Shown: positions 15,483 through 23,741, counted from the first letter of the stretch. The stretch: 41,179 nt of DNA from an uncultured bacterium (GCA_913009335.1 CAJVXN010000017.1:1-41179), one strand, 5' to 3'. Notes: generated from the letters alone by a model not told the origin. Numbers and translations: made by a program.

Positions 15483-17117
15483 ATGCAAGTAACGGATATA
15501 ATATTTGGCATCTTAGGAGGGTTATCTCTCTTTATCTACGGGATTCATTTAATGGGTGATGGCCTGCAAAAGGCAGCAGGTGATGGCTTGAGGAACATAT
15601 TAAAAAAGCTTACTTCAACTCCTCTTTTAGGGGCAATAGTCGGAGCCGCGATTACTTCTATTGTTCAGAGTTCTTCTGCGACAAGTGTTATGGTTGTGGG
15701 GTTTGTAAATGCGGGGCTTATGAATTTGACTCAGTCAATTGGGGTTATTCTCGGTGCAAATGTGGGTACGACAGTAACTTCTCAGATTATCGCTTTTAAA
15801 TTAACTACTTATGCTCTACCGATATTAACGCTTGGATTTGTTTTAAATTTTCTTTGTAAAAAACGATTCTGGAAATTTTTCGGTTTGTTTTTATTTGGCC
15901 TGGGATTACTTTTCCTTGGTTTGAAGTTAATGACTGGCGTGGTTAAACCCTTGGGGGAATCGGAAGCAGTAAAACAGATATTTGTTAATTTCAGCCATAA
16001 TGCGTTTTTGGGGGTTATGGTGGGTGCGGTAATGACTGCGGTTTTTCAGTCAAGTTCCGTAACTACCGGTTTAGTCTTGGCATTGGCAGCTGTCGGTTTA
16101 TTAGATTTAAGCGGAGCAATTCCTATAATTTTAGGCTGTAATATTGGTACGTGCATCACGGCCATTTTAGCATCTATCGGTACTTCTGTTTCAGCAAGGA
16201 GGGTGGCTGTTGCGCATGTAATGTTTAATGTGCTGGGGAGCTTGCTTTTTATTGTTTTACTTGGCCCGTATAAGTTTTTTATTGCGAAAACTTCTTCGGA
16301 TTTATTAAGGCAGTGTGCTAATGCGCATACATTTTTTAATGTTTTTAATACGGTATTATTCCTTCCTTTAGCAGGGTTATATGCAAAACTTATAACAAAG
16401 CTAGTACCCGGTAAAGATGTGATTTTTGATTGGGAGCCTAGATATTTAGAGAAACACTTACTTGCTAGTCCCTTAGTAGCCTTTGATGCTTCTACTAAAG
16501 AAATAGTACAAATGGCAAGATTATCTAAAGAGATGGTGGCGGATTCCATGGATGGTTTTCTTAACGGTAATACCCGGGCCCTTGCGCAGATCTCAAAAAA
16601 AGAAGCAGCCCTGGATAATCTTCAGACGGCAGTTACTGACTATCTGATTGAGTTAACGCAGAAGAATTTAACTCGCCAGGAATCTATCAAGATTCCCCCT
16701 ATGCTGCATTCCGTAAATGACTTAGAACGCATCGGTGATCATTCTGAGAATCTAGCAGAGCTTGCGCAAAGAAAAATAGATAAAAAATTGATATTTTCTA
16801 AGGAAGCTATCGTGGAATTACGCGGTGTATATTTTTTAGTTAATGAGATGATTGATAAAACGATTACGGCTTTAAATACCAATAGTCATGACGATGCCGC
16901 AAAAGTCCTTGTGATTGAAGATAAGATTAATAAGTTAACGATTTCATTGCGCAATAATCATATCCAAAGATTAAACGATGGTAAGTGTAAGGTTATGTCC
17001 GGGATTGTATTTTTGGACGTAATTAGTAATTTTGAAAAAATGGGCGATCATCTAACAAATGTCGCGCAGGCTGTACAGAAAGGCCTGCAGTGGAAGGCCC
17101 GAGAGAGTAGTATTTGA
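15483..17117 (+). CDS. Na/Pi cotransporter family protein with C-terminal PhoU-like domain
   Basis: Inner-membrane transporter of the NptA/PNaS family, predicted to import phosphate with sodium. Two inverted repeat halves each carry the QSSSAT-type signature (VQSSSATSVMVVGF and FQSSSVTTGLVLAL) with GxNxGT motifs (GANVGTTVT, GCNIGTCITA). About ten helices fill residues 1-310. The last 200 residues are helical with PhoU character (LHSVNDLERIGDHSENLAE and FLDVISNFEKMGDHLTNVA). At 544 aa it is full length. RBS AAGAGGAG lies upstream of ATG 15483. A separate unit from the following gene is likely because a structured leader intervenes. Confidence 0.92.
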   Translation: MQVTDIIFGILGGLSLFIYGIHLMGDGLQKAAGDGLRNILKKLTSTPLLGAIVGAAITSIVQSSSATSVMVVGFVNAGLMNLTQSIGVILGANVGTTVTSQIIAFKLTTYALPILTLGFVLNFLCKKRFWKFFGLFLFGLGLLFLGLKLMTGVVKPLGESEAVKQIFVNFSHNAFLGVMVGAVMTAVFQSSSVTTGLVLALAAVGLLDLSGAIPIILGCNIGTCITAILASIGTSVSARRVAVAHVMFNVLGSLLFIVLLGPYKFFIAKTSSDLLRQCANAHTFFNVFNTVLFLPLAGLYAKLITKLVPGKDVIFDWEPRYLEKHLLASPLVAFDASTKEIVQMARLSKEMVADSMDGFLNGNTRALAQISKKEAALDNLQTAVTDYLIELTQKNLTRQESIKIPPMLHSVNDLERIGDHSENLAELAQRKIDKKLIFSKEAIVELRGVYFLVNEMIDKTITALNTNSHDDAAKVLVIEDKINKLTISLRNNHIQRLNDGKCKVMSGIVFLDVISNFEKMGDHLTNVAQAVQKGLQWKARESSI

Positions 17118-17136
17118 AAAGAATATTTAATGGCAT

Positions 17137-17217
17137 AGGAAAGCAAAGACACTTTCCTGACCACTGAAACCTGGGGGGGGAAGGCCCTCTGAACCCGCCT
17201 TAGGCAGACGCGGTTTC
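17137..17217 (+). ncRNA. Candidate structured leader RNA upstream of the alanine dehydrogenase-like gene
   Basis: The 122-nt gap is unusually GC-rich for this window and folds by eye into AGGAAAG/CTTTCCT (17137-17143 with 17152-17158) followed by GAAACC/GGTTTC (17166-17171 with 17212-17217), which encloses AAGGC/GCCTT (17181-17185 with 17197-17201). A run of eight G lies between. The RBS GGAG (17227) follows immediately. I compared it from memory with glycine, cobalamin, SAM, TPP, c-di-GMP and ZTP riboswitches and could not match it to any. A cis-regulatory RNA is an inference from structure and position only. Confidence 0.35.
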
Positions 17218-17239
17218 TAGATATTAGGAGTTGTGAATT

Positions 17240-18214
17240 ATGCAAATAGGTATACCAAAAGAAATTTCCGCTCATGGTAAAGAAGTACGTGTTATTCTCT
17301 TGCCGCGAGAAGTCAAGCGTATTGTTGAGGCTAAGCATATTGTTCTTGCAGAAAAGGGGTTGGGTGTAAGGTTGGGAATAGAAGATAGTGAGTATGCTAA
17401 AGCTGGTGCTTTACTTACTTCAAATAGGCGTAAAGTTTTTCGTCAGGATATTCTAGTGAAGCTTAAACCTCCTTTACCTAAGGAATTTGCAATGTTGCAT
17501 AGCGGTATTTTATTTTCAATGCTTCATGCCGAACAGAGTCCTAAATATGTGGATATGTTAAGACAAACAGGCAGTTGGGCCATAGCTATGGAATTGATAA
17601 AGAGCCGCGCGGGAGAACGATTGATTCAGTGTACTGATATAACCGGTGAGCAGGGTATGCTTATGGCTTTTTATTTAGCGAAAAAGTCTCCTATAGATTG
17701 CAAGGTTCTTGTGTTGGGTTATGGGGCTGTTTCAAGCGGTGCGCTTAATGTCGCCTATGCCCTGGGTGCCAATGTTAAAATATTAAGAAAAAATGAATTC
17801 AAGAATATCAGGCATTTTTTGCGAGGTGTTGATATTTTGGTTAATGGTATATCCTGGCCAAAAGAAGAAAGAGATAGGCATCATTATCTAGTGAGCCGGC
17901 CGATGTTAAAACTAATGGATAGACATGGGGTAATATTAGATTTATCTGTTGATTTCCCTAATATTATTCAGACATGCCGTCCGAGCCTAATTGATAAGCC
18001 GGTTTATGTTGTTGATGGAATACGTCACATTAGTATATTTGGCTATCCTGTTCTTGCGCCCATATCGAGTGCAGCACGATATTCGCGGCAAGTATTGCCC
18101 CTCCTTTTAAAAATTGCTCAGATAAAGCGAAAAGAGCGTCTGCCTCTATATATAAAACAGGCAGTAGTTGATCCTGAGCAGTTTTTTAGTGTCGTTTACC
18201 CTGCTGAAAAGTAG
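17240..18214 (+). CDS. Alanine dehydrogenase/PNT-family protein, specific function unknown
   Basis: 324-aa protein with the fold signatures of alanine dehydrogenase and transhydrogenase alpha subunits. The N-terminus MQIGIPKEISAHGKEVRVIL is typical. The catalytic Lys and His regions are kept (DILVKLKPPLP, around residues 74-76; FSMLHAEQS, His96). The Rossmann motif is VLVLGYGAVSSGALNVAYALG. It is shorter than alanine dehydrogenase (about 370 aa), and the substrate-side C-terminal half is divergent. N5-(carboxyethyl)ornithine synthase, saccharopine dehydrogenase-like and other members have this size, so I do not assign a substrate. It stands alone behind a structured leader and before a repeat-filled gap. 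Confidence 0.72.
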   Translation: MQIGIPKEISAHGKEVRVILLPREVKRIVEAKHIVLAEKGLGVRLGIEDSEYAKAGALLTSNRRKVFRQDILVKLKPPLPKEFAMLHSGILFSMLHAEQSPKYVDMLRQTGSWAIAMELIKSRAGERLIQCTDITGEQGMLMAFYLAKKSPIDCKVLVLGYGAVSSGALNVAYALGANVKILRKNEFKNIRHFLRGVDILVNGISWPKEERDRHHYLVSRPMLKLMDRHGVILDLSVDFPNIIQTCRPSLIDKPVYVVDGIRHISIFGYPVLAPISSAARYSRQVLPLLLKIAQIKRKERLPLYIKQAVVDPEQFFSVVYPAEK

Positions 18215-18373
18215 TATGTATAGGTTGTGTCAATCGCATATTTTGTAATCTAAGAGATTATTTATCCCAAATTTTGCATTAAACATAAAGTAATAATGGT
18301 AATTCATTAAGAGTACTATAGTTATATAATATAATGTACTATTGCGTCAAAAAAGTGCAATACAAAACTCTGG

Positions 18374-18565
18374 ATTACCTCAACAGGCACAATAAAATCG
18401 CATCGAGATTTTATTGGTTGGCCCTACGGGCAGATTTTTCTAATGAAAAATCTGGGTTTATTGAAATTACCTCAACGAGCACAATAATACTCCCCCTTTT
18501 TTAAAGGTGAAGTATTATCGGTTGACCCTACGGGCAGATTTTTCTAATGAAAAATCTGGGTTTAT
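18374..18565. repeat. Tandem pair of hairpin repeat units with conserved flanks and variable cores
   Basis: The gap 18215-18588 has no gene; its left part is AT-rich with nothing I recognise. Two units follow (18374-18461 and 18466-18565). Each starts ATTACCTCAAC, then RRGCACAATAA, a variable hairpin core, TTATYGGTTGRCCC, and an identical second hairpin AGATTTTTC-TAAT-GAAAAATCT-GGGTTTAT. In unit 1 the core arms are CAATAAAATC/GATTTTATTG. In unit 2 they are ATAATACT/AGTATTAT around an inner CCTTT/AAAGG. The core sequence differs but pairing is kept. CAAC and GTTG outside the cores can also pair. ACCTCAAC also occurs in a hairpin at 32861. Confidence 0.9.
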
Positions 18566-18588
18566 CTGATTTTAAAAATGAGGAGAAG

Positions 18589-19638
18589 ATGAAAAATACT
18601 TTATTGATAGTAGGAGATCTTACTTTAGATGGGTTTAAGCCCGCGCCTTCTTTAAATAGGTTTTTGGAGTATCGGGATGCAATTAAACATCGCGGCATGG
18701 GTTTTGAATTTATTACTTATGATGATGTATTTGCCGGGAGGTTTCCTAATATTCTAACCCGCAAGCTTAAAATATTACTTTTTTTCCCTTATAATTATTG
18801 GAATAATAACATTGAAAGATACACCAAAGATGACCGTATTTATGGAAATGATGCCTTCGGTACTGAATATGCTGATTTTTTTAAACAGGTGAGCTATATC
18901 ATAACCAAAAATTATAAAAATAAGCAGATCGAATATGCCAATTCTCCAAATTCCTGTGTCCTAGACCGAGATAAGCGTAAGACAAACACTAAGTTGGCTA
19001 AGGCTGGGATTCTTGTCCCTAAAATATATAAATTACGCAGCTTAGAAAAATTTCATCATTTACTCAAATACCATGATTTGTATATTAAGCCGCCTTATGG
19101 CTCAATGGGTAAGGGTATATCCTTTGTTACCAAAAATAAATGTTATACTAATTTTATCTTTGACGGCAAGAAAATTATAAGCCGCCCCTTTGATTATAAT
19201 TGGGAGTTTGTTGAACTTCCTAGAAAAGAACAGGATGCCTTTATAAAGATTCTCATCAAAAACAAGTTTATATTTGAGGAGGCTATTTGTACGCCAATAG
19301 TTAGGCGAAGAAAGTTTGATTTGCGTGTTTATGTTATTTATAGCGAAATCCCTTATTTTTACGCGCGCAGCACGCCGTATAAAAGATTTATTACTAATTG
19401 GTCCCAAGGCGGCAGGATAGAAGATCAGAAGTTTCTCGGGGGAGTTTTTTCCGGGGAAAAGATGAATGAGGTTTTTAATATTGCCAGGCGCTGCGCGAAA
19501 ATTCTGAAGATAAATTATATGGGCATAGATATACTACCAAGTCATGATTTCAAAAAAACATACGTTTTAGAGGCGCATTCCTTTCCGGGGTATGAGCATG
19601 GTTTTGATTTGATGGGTTTTTTAGCATCTAAGGTTTAG
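18589..19638 (+). CDS. ATP-grasp domain protein (RimK/YheC-like), substrate unknown
   Basis: 349-aa protein with an ATP-grasp fold in its C-terminal two thirds, predicted to form an amide or peptide-like bond with ATP. Visible: a preATP region with DRDKRKTNTKLAKAGILVPK, the ATP-binding loop KPPYGSMGKGISFV, the basic RRRKFDLRVYVIY, and the metal-binding end MGIDILPS plus LEAHSFPGYEHG. The last block usually reads E-x-N; here the Asn position is His. The track start (18547) sits inside the upstream repeat; ATG 18589 has AGGAG just before it and gives MKNTLLIVGDLTLDGF. No pathway neighbours identify the substrate. Confidence 0.78.
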   Translation: MKNTLLIVGDLTLDGFKPAPSLNRFLEYRDAIKHRGMGFEFITYDDVFAGRFPNILTRKLKILLFFPYNYWNNNIERYTKDDRIYGNDAFGTEYADFFKQVSYIITKNYKNKQIEYANSPNSCVLDRDKRKTNTKLAKAGILVPKIYKLRSLEKFHHLLKYHDLYIKPPYGSMGKGISFVTKNKCYTNFIFDGKKIISRPFDYNWEFVELPRKEQDAFIKILIKNKFIFEEAICTPIVRRRKFDLRVYVIYSEIPYFYARSTPYKRFITNWSQGGRIEDQKFLGGVFSGEKMNEVFNIARRCAKILKINYMGIDILPSHDFKKTYVLEAHSFPGYEHGFDLMGFLASKV

Positions 19639-19676
19639 GTCATCCTTTTGCGAAAAGATAGATGGAAAATTAAAAA

Positions 19677-21173
19677 ATGACAAATACCATATATGAGAGT
19701 AGTGATTTTTTTTGTCATGATTTACCTACGCACCCCTTACCAAACCTAGGTAAAGTTCTTGTTACGGGTGCTTCCGGATATATCGGAGGAAGGCTAGTTC
19801 CGGAATTATTGGTTCGAGGATATAAAGTGCGAATAATGGTTCGGGGGGATGCTCACGTATATCAAAATCTCTGGCCGGATGTAGAAGTAGTAGTTGCTGA
19901 TGCGTTGAATCTTGATCAGCTAAAGGCTGCTCTCTGCGATATTGATACCGCTTATTATTTGATTCATTCATTAAACCTGGGTCCGCGGGAATTTGAAGCC
20001 ACGGATATAAAAGCGGCGCATAATTTTCAAATTGCTGCTGATAAAACAAGGTTAAGACGTATAATTTATTTAGGCGGTTTAGGGGATATTCGAAGTCCGC
20101 TTTCTTCTCATTTGCGCAGTCGTATGGAGATAGCTTGCGCGTTAAAAGAGTCAAGGACGCAGTTAACTGTTCTTCGCGCAGCCATAATTATAGGTTCTGG
20201 TAGTGCCTCGTACGAAATTATCCAACATCTTGTAAAAGAACTTCCTATTATTCCTGTTCCTTATTGGGCAAAGAATAAATGTCAGCCGATTGCAATACGG
20301 GATGTAATTAAGTATCTAGTAGGTGTTCTGGAGGTAGAAGAGACGCAGGGTAAGGATTTTGACATCGGGGGCCCTGATATTCTGACTTATCAGGATATGC
20401 TTAAAAAACTTGCCGGTATTCTTCATAAGAAGATACTTTTTGTCCCGTCGTTTTTTTCAAATATCAGGTTTTACGCATATTGTGCGAGCCTTTTTACTCC
20501 TGTTCCGGATTCTATAACACAGTGTTTAATGGGAGGATTAAAGAATGAAGTTGTTGTTCGAGATGATTCAATCAAGCGCTTTCTTAAGTTTGATCCGTTA
20601 TCTTACCGCGAAGCTTTGGTTAGGGCTATGTCTAGAGAGGAGCAGGATAAAGTCGCAACTCGTTGGTCCGATGCTTATCCTCCGGCAAATGAGTTAGCTT
20701 TAAAGCTTCGTGAGTTAAAAGAGATTTCCTATATAACACATTATTCAATCTTTAGCCCTAAGGCTGCATCAAAGATTTTTCGTTCTGTCTGTAAAATCGG
20801 AGGAAAAGAGGGGTGGTTTCATAGTAGTTGGATGTGGCGATTAAGAGGGATGGTTGATCGTATTTTTCTGGGGGTGGGAACATGGCGGGGGAGAAAGAGC
20901 CATTCACGCCTGCGAATAAGCGATGTCGTAGACTTTTGGCGAGTCGAGGATTTAGAAAAAAATAGGTGCTTGCTTTTACGCGCTGAGATGAAACTTCCCG
21001 GCCGCGCCTGGCTTGAATTTGATGTTAAGGATGAGGGGCAAAGACGGAGGCTTTCTGTGGTAGCATATTATGATACGAATTCCTTCTGGGGGCGGATATA
21101 TTGGTATATGTTTCTTCCGTTGCATCATTTTATTTTTCAGCATTTAATTGAAGAGATAGAGAAGAGAAGTTAG
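19677..21173 (+). CDS. SDR-family NAD(P)-binding protein with C-terminal DUF2867
   Basis: 498-aa two-domain protein. Residues 25-300 form an extended/atypical short-chain dehydrogenase fold with the nucleotide-binding VLVTGASGYIGGRLVPELL, the NmrA-like YYLIHSLN and a LRAAIIIGSGSASYEI segment. The last 160 residues match my memory of DUF2867 (THYSIFSP, GWFHSSWMWRLRGMVDRIFLGVG, LLRAEMKLPGRAWLEF, FWGRIYWYMFLPLHHFIF). The pair is common in bacteria and plastid-type relatives act on envelope or pigment precursors, but no substrate can be named. No clear RBS precedes ATG 19677. A cyclophilin gene follows 20 nt later. Confidence 0.85.
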   Translation: MTNTIYESSDFFCHDLPTHPLPNLGKVLVTGASGYIGGRLVPELLVRGYKVRIMVRGDAHVYQNLWPDVEVVVADALNLDQLKAALCDIDTAYYLIHSLNLGPREFEATDIKAAHNFQIAADKTRLRRIIYLGGLGDIRSPLSSHLRSRMEIACALKESRTQLTVLRAAIIIGSGSASYEIIQHLVKELPIIPVPYWAKNKCQPIAIRDVIKYLVGVLEVEETQGKDFDIGGPDILTYQDMLKKLAGILHKKILFVPSFFSNIRFYAYCASLFTPVPDSITQCLMGGLKNEVVVRDDSIKRFLKFDPLSYREALVRAMSREEQDKVATRWSDAYPPANELALKLRELKEISYITHYSIFSPKAASKIFRSVCKIGGKEGWFHSSWMWRLRGMVDRIFLGVGTWRGRKSHSRLRISDVVDFWRVEDLEKNRCLLLRAEMKLPGRAWLEFDVKDEGQRRRLSVVAYYDTNSFWGRIYWYMFLPLHHFIFQHLIEEIEKRS

Positions 21174-21193
21174 TTGGTAAAAGGAGGTAATGT

Positions 21194-21733
21194 ATGAAAG
21201 GAATTTGGATTGTGATATTGTTAATTTTAGGTTTTGGTAGTAACTTATACGGAGGTAATGTGGAGAATAAAATCGCAGTTTTAGAGACAAGTCAGGGAAT
21301 AATCGAGATAAAACTTTTTTATGATATTACTCCTAAAACATGTGAGAATTTTATATCTCTTATTGAAAAAGGATATTATGACGGCATTATATTTCATCGC
21401 GTAATAAAGAATTTTATGATTCAGGGAGGAGATCCCACGGGAACTGGCAGTGGAGGTAATTCTATATGGGGCGAACCTTTTGAGGATGAGGTTACTCCCG
21501 GAGTTAAATTTGATAAAGTCGGGCTTCTTGCGATGGCGAATTCCGGACCTAATACTAACGGCAGTCAATTCTTCATTACAACGGCTGTAACTTCCTGGCT
21601 TAATATGAAACATACTATTTTTGGTGAGGTTGTATCCGGATACGATGTAGTTTCTAAGATTGAGAATGTTGAGGTTGGTCCTGGCAGTAAGCCGATTGAG
21701 GAACAGAAGATAATAAAGGCATATTTAAAATGA
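21194..21733 (+). CDS. Peptidyl-prolyl cis-trans isomerase, cyclophilin type, exported
   Basis: Cyclophilin that catalyses prolyl isomerisation during protein folding. The N-terminal 20 residues ([20 protein letters not shown]) form a signal peptide, so it likely acts in the periplasm. The domain shows [19 protein letters not shown] (active-site Arg), [18 protein letters not shown] and the [10 protein letters not shown] block. The Trp that confers cyclosporin binding in human CypA is replaced around [11 protein letters not shown], which reads WLN instead. RBS AAAGGAGG lies upstream of ATG 21194. Size and motifs are normal for small bacterial cyclophilins. Confidence 0.94.
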   Translation: MKGIWIVILLILGFGSNLYGGNVENKIAVLETSQGIIEIKLFYDITPKTCENFISLIEKGYYDGIIFHRVIKNFMIQGGDPTGTGSGGNSIWGEPFEDEVTPGVKFDKVGLLAMANSGPNTNGSQFFITTAVTSWLNMKHTIFGEVVSGYDVVSKIENVEVGPGSKPIEEQKIIKAYLK

Positions 21734-21757
21734 AGTACTCCAATAGTAAAGCACTGC

Positions 21758-21846
21758 GAAAATTTAGAATAAATTTTCTGGTAACTATCGGAGTCATTCG
21801 CGCAGATAACTTACGGCAGCTTTGCTTTCGTAAGTTATGCGCTCAT
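21758..21846. repeat. Twin-hairpin intergenic element, copy b
   Basis: First hairpin: GAAAATTTA-GAA-TAAATTTTC (21758-21778). Second: ATTC-GCGC-[AG bulge]-ATAACTTACG, 13-nt loop, CGTAAGTTAT-GCGC-TCATT. It keeps the plan of copy a at 13910-13965: left ATTCG, a TC/TC internal loop, four outer pairs, a 2-nt bulge on the left arm, then an ATA-starting stem and right-hand TCATT. It ends a few bases before the GNAT start at 21851. No T-run follows. Confidence 0.83.
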
Positions 21847-21850
21847 TGAA

Positions 21851-22297
21851 ATGAATGATTCTGTGGTAAATGTGCAAAAGGCAGCGCAGGCTGAGTGGCC
21901 CTATATCAGCGAAAAATTGCAGAAGTATGCTTTGGATGATACGGCTGTAGAATGGCAGCAGTTTTTTGTCATAAAGAAAAGTGAGAAAACTGTCGCGTTT
22001 GCCAGAATAATTGATCATGGTGATTATTTCGAGGCTGCTTCTCTAGGAGTAGATTATTACCACCGGAAGAAAAAAATCGGTTTGTTTATGCTTATGTTTC
22101 TTGTTAAAGAGGCAAAAAGAATGGAGAGAAAAAAACCTATATACGCGGTAACACATAGGCCGGGATTTGTCGAAAAAGCCGGATTTAAAGAAGTAGATAG
22201 TGTGCCCACAGAGTTGGAGTATAAGCGTCAGAATAAATGCCGGCTTCATGCTTCAAAGATTAAGATACTTAAGTATGCGGAAAATTACAATGACTGA
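21851..22297 (+). CDS. GNAT-like N-acetyltransferase, substrate unknown
   Basis: 148-aa protein with a weak GNAT acyltransferase pattern. The strand SEKTVAFARIIDHGDYFEAASLGVDYYHRKKKIGLFMLMFL resembles the beta4/motif-A region, where acetyl-CoA binds through R/Q-x-x-G-x-G/A; here it reads HRKKKIGLF, somewhat degenerate. PIYAVTHRPGFVEKAGFKEVD resembles the C-terminal GNAT motif that ends in GF. No substrate can be inferred. It begins right after twin-hairpin element b without a clear RBS, and its end overlaps the TraB gene by 8 nt. Confidence 0.68.
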   Translation: MNDSVVNVQKAAQAEWPYISEKLQKYALDDTAVEWQQFFVIKKSEKTVAFARIIDHGDYFEAASLGVDYYHRKKKIGLFMLMFLVKEAKRMERKKPIYAVTHRPGFVEKAGFKEVDSVPTELEYKRQNKCRLHASKIKILKYAENYND

Positions 22298-23453
22298 TTT
22301 TAGCAAGAAGGAGGGCAAGCTCAAAATAAAGATAGGTGTTTTAGTCGGCGTAGCTTTATTTATATTTGGTTTTTTTTATTTTTCAAAAAGCGTATTTGCA
22401 GATGATATTGTTTTAAAAAGCGGTAGGATCGTTAAAGGCAGTATAACTGAACAAACAGACGAATACGTAAAAATTGATTTTCAGGGAGTTAATCTGACTT
22501 ACTGGAAAGATGATATTAAAGAGATTAGACCGGATGCTGCGAATTTGCCTGTAAGTATGACTCCTAGCCGTTTTCACCTTCCGGTGTTTGAGCCTTCGCC
22601 TGTTACGGAAAGCAAATCGCTTTTAAGCGTGCAGAATCCCAGTAAGGGTAAAAAGTCTTTTTTCTGGAAAGTGGCATCTGCTAACGCGGATATGTATGTT
22701 TTAGGTTCAATACATATGGCAAAGGCTAACCTTTATCCTTTAGACAAAAAAATAGAAGATGCTTTTGCTTCATCAGATATTTTGGCAGTTGAGGCAAATA
22801 TAAATCAGATGGATTTTTTAAGTAATTTATCGTTTATGGAGAGTGGTATATATTTACCGCCTGAAACCCTGGATAGGCATATTTCCAAGAAAACATACCG
22901 GCTTGTTAAAAAAAAGGTTGCGAGGATTGGTATGGATATGAACCAGCTGAATATGTATAAACCTTGGTTTCTGGCAATGCAATTATTGGGTCTTGAGCTT
23001 ATTAGTTTAGGTTTTGATCCTGGTCAAGGTATCGATATGCATTTTTTAAAGCGCGCGCAGGGTAATATGCGAATTATCGAATTGGAGGGGCTTGCTTATC
23101 AGATGGATCTCTTAGACGGGCTCACGGATAATGAGCAGGAGGGATTTTTAGTTTCTACGTTAGCGGATTTGGATATTTTAGAGACAAAGATGGATCAATT
23201 ATTTAGTATATGGAAATCCGGTGATGTGGCAGGTTTGGAAGCGATGATACAGGAGGCTTCTAGCTATCCGCAGATGGCTTCATTTTACCGTAAGGTCCTT
23301 TATAAACGAAATAGGCTCATGGTTAAAAAGTTAGACGGTTTTTTAAGACGCGGGGGGGATTATTTTATCGTTGTGGGGACCGCGCATTTAGTTGGTAGTG
23401 AAGGGATGATTCAACTTTTGAGGAAAAAAGGCTATTCAGTGAGCCAACTTTAA
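22290..23453 (+). CDS. TraB/GumN family protein with N-terminal membrane anchor
   Basis: 387-aa protein. A single helix (IGVLVGVALFIFGFFYFSKSVFA) is followed by a small beta-rich segment (DIVLKSGRIVKGSITEQTDE) and then a TraB/GumN domain: VLGSIHMAKANLYPL with the conserved GxxH, LAVEANINQ, GIDMHFLKRAQG, IIELEGLAYQ and a final IVVGTAHLVGSEGM. Family members are thought to be metal-dependent proteases (Tiki-like), but function is poorly known. The track start 22200 lies deep in the previous gene; ATG 22290 gives MTDFSKKEGKLKIKIG and is chosen. It overlaps the GNAT gene by 8 nt. Confidence 0.84.
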   Translation: MTDFSKKEGKLKIKIGVLVGVALFIFGFFYFSKSVFADDIVLKSGRIVKGSITEQTDEYVKIDFQGVNLTYWKDDIKEIRPDAANLPVSMTPSRFHLPVFEPSPVTESKSLLSVQNPSKGKKSFFWKVASANADMYVLGSIHMAKANLYPLDKKIEDAFASSDILAVEANINQMDFLSNLSFMESGIYLPPETLDRHISKKTYRLVKKKVARIGMDMNQLNMYKPWFLAMQLLGLELISLGFDPGQGIDMHFLKRAQGNMRIIELEGLAYQMDLLDGLTDNEQEGFLVSTLADLDILETKMDQLFSIWKSGDVAGLEAMIQEASSYPQMASFYRKVLYKRNRLMVKKLDGFLRRGGDYFIVVGTAHLVGSEGMIQLLRKKGYSVSQL

Positions 23454-23468
23454 AAAAAGGGGTACTAA

Positions 23469-23741
23469 ATGGAAGCAAAAAAACACGTAACAGGCGAGGA
23501 TGTAAAGCGGATAGGTGAATCACTGGGGATAAAATGGGATAAGTTTGATTTGGATCAATTAAGGCGGGGTATGGATGTAGAACTTGAGCATGGTTTAGGC
23601 GATTCGCATACGAATGTCACTAATGATGATTTGCTTATAACCGGTAAAATTGCCCTTGCCCATCTTAATGAATTCCCGGACTATTATGATAGATTAGAGA
23701 AGATGGAAGAGGAAGCGGAAAAATTTTGGGGGAAGGAATAG
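23469..23741 (+). CDS. DUF5661 family protein
   Basis: Small 90-aa acidic soluble protein. The blocks RGMDVELEHGLGDSHTNVTNDD and TGKIALAHLNEFPDYYDRLEKMEEEAE match my memory of DUF5661, a widespread family without known function. No membrane segment or Cys is present; it looks all-helical with several His and acidic residues that could bind metal, which is only a guess. It lies 15 nt after the TraB gene and 10 nt before pyruvate kinase, with RBS-like AAAGGGG before ATG 23469. Confidence 0.82.
   Translation: MEAKKHVTGEDVKRIGESLGIKWDKFDLDQLRRGMDVELEHGLGDSHTNVTNDDLLITGKIALAHLNEFPDYYDRLEKMEEEAEKFWGKE

Noticed and set aside
17161-17217. Possible cobalamin, TPP or SAM riboswitch from fragments such as CCACTG, GGGAAGGC and CCCTCTGAACC
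   Set aside because: The order and the rest of the conserved core are missing and the gap is too short for a cobalamin element; kept only as an unassigned leader.
17048-17338. 96-aa minus-strand ORF across the leader of the AlaDH-like gene
   Set aside because: It covers the structured leader and the ends of two well-supported + strand genes; composition is not protein-like.
18374-18565. Integron attC array
   Set aside because: The end motifs do not fit RYYYAAC/GTTRRRY well, there is no integrase gene and no cassette-like ORFs between the units.
18547-18588. ATG 18547 as start of the ATP-grasp gene
   Set aside because: It lies inside the second hairpin of the repeat unit; ATG 18589 has AGGAG and the sequence after it fits better.
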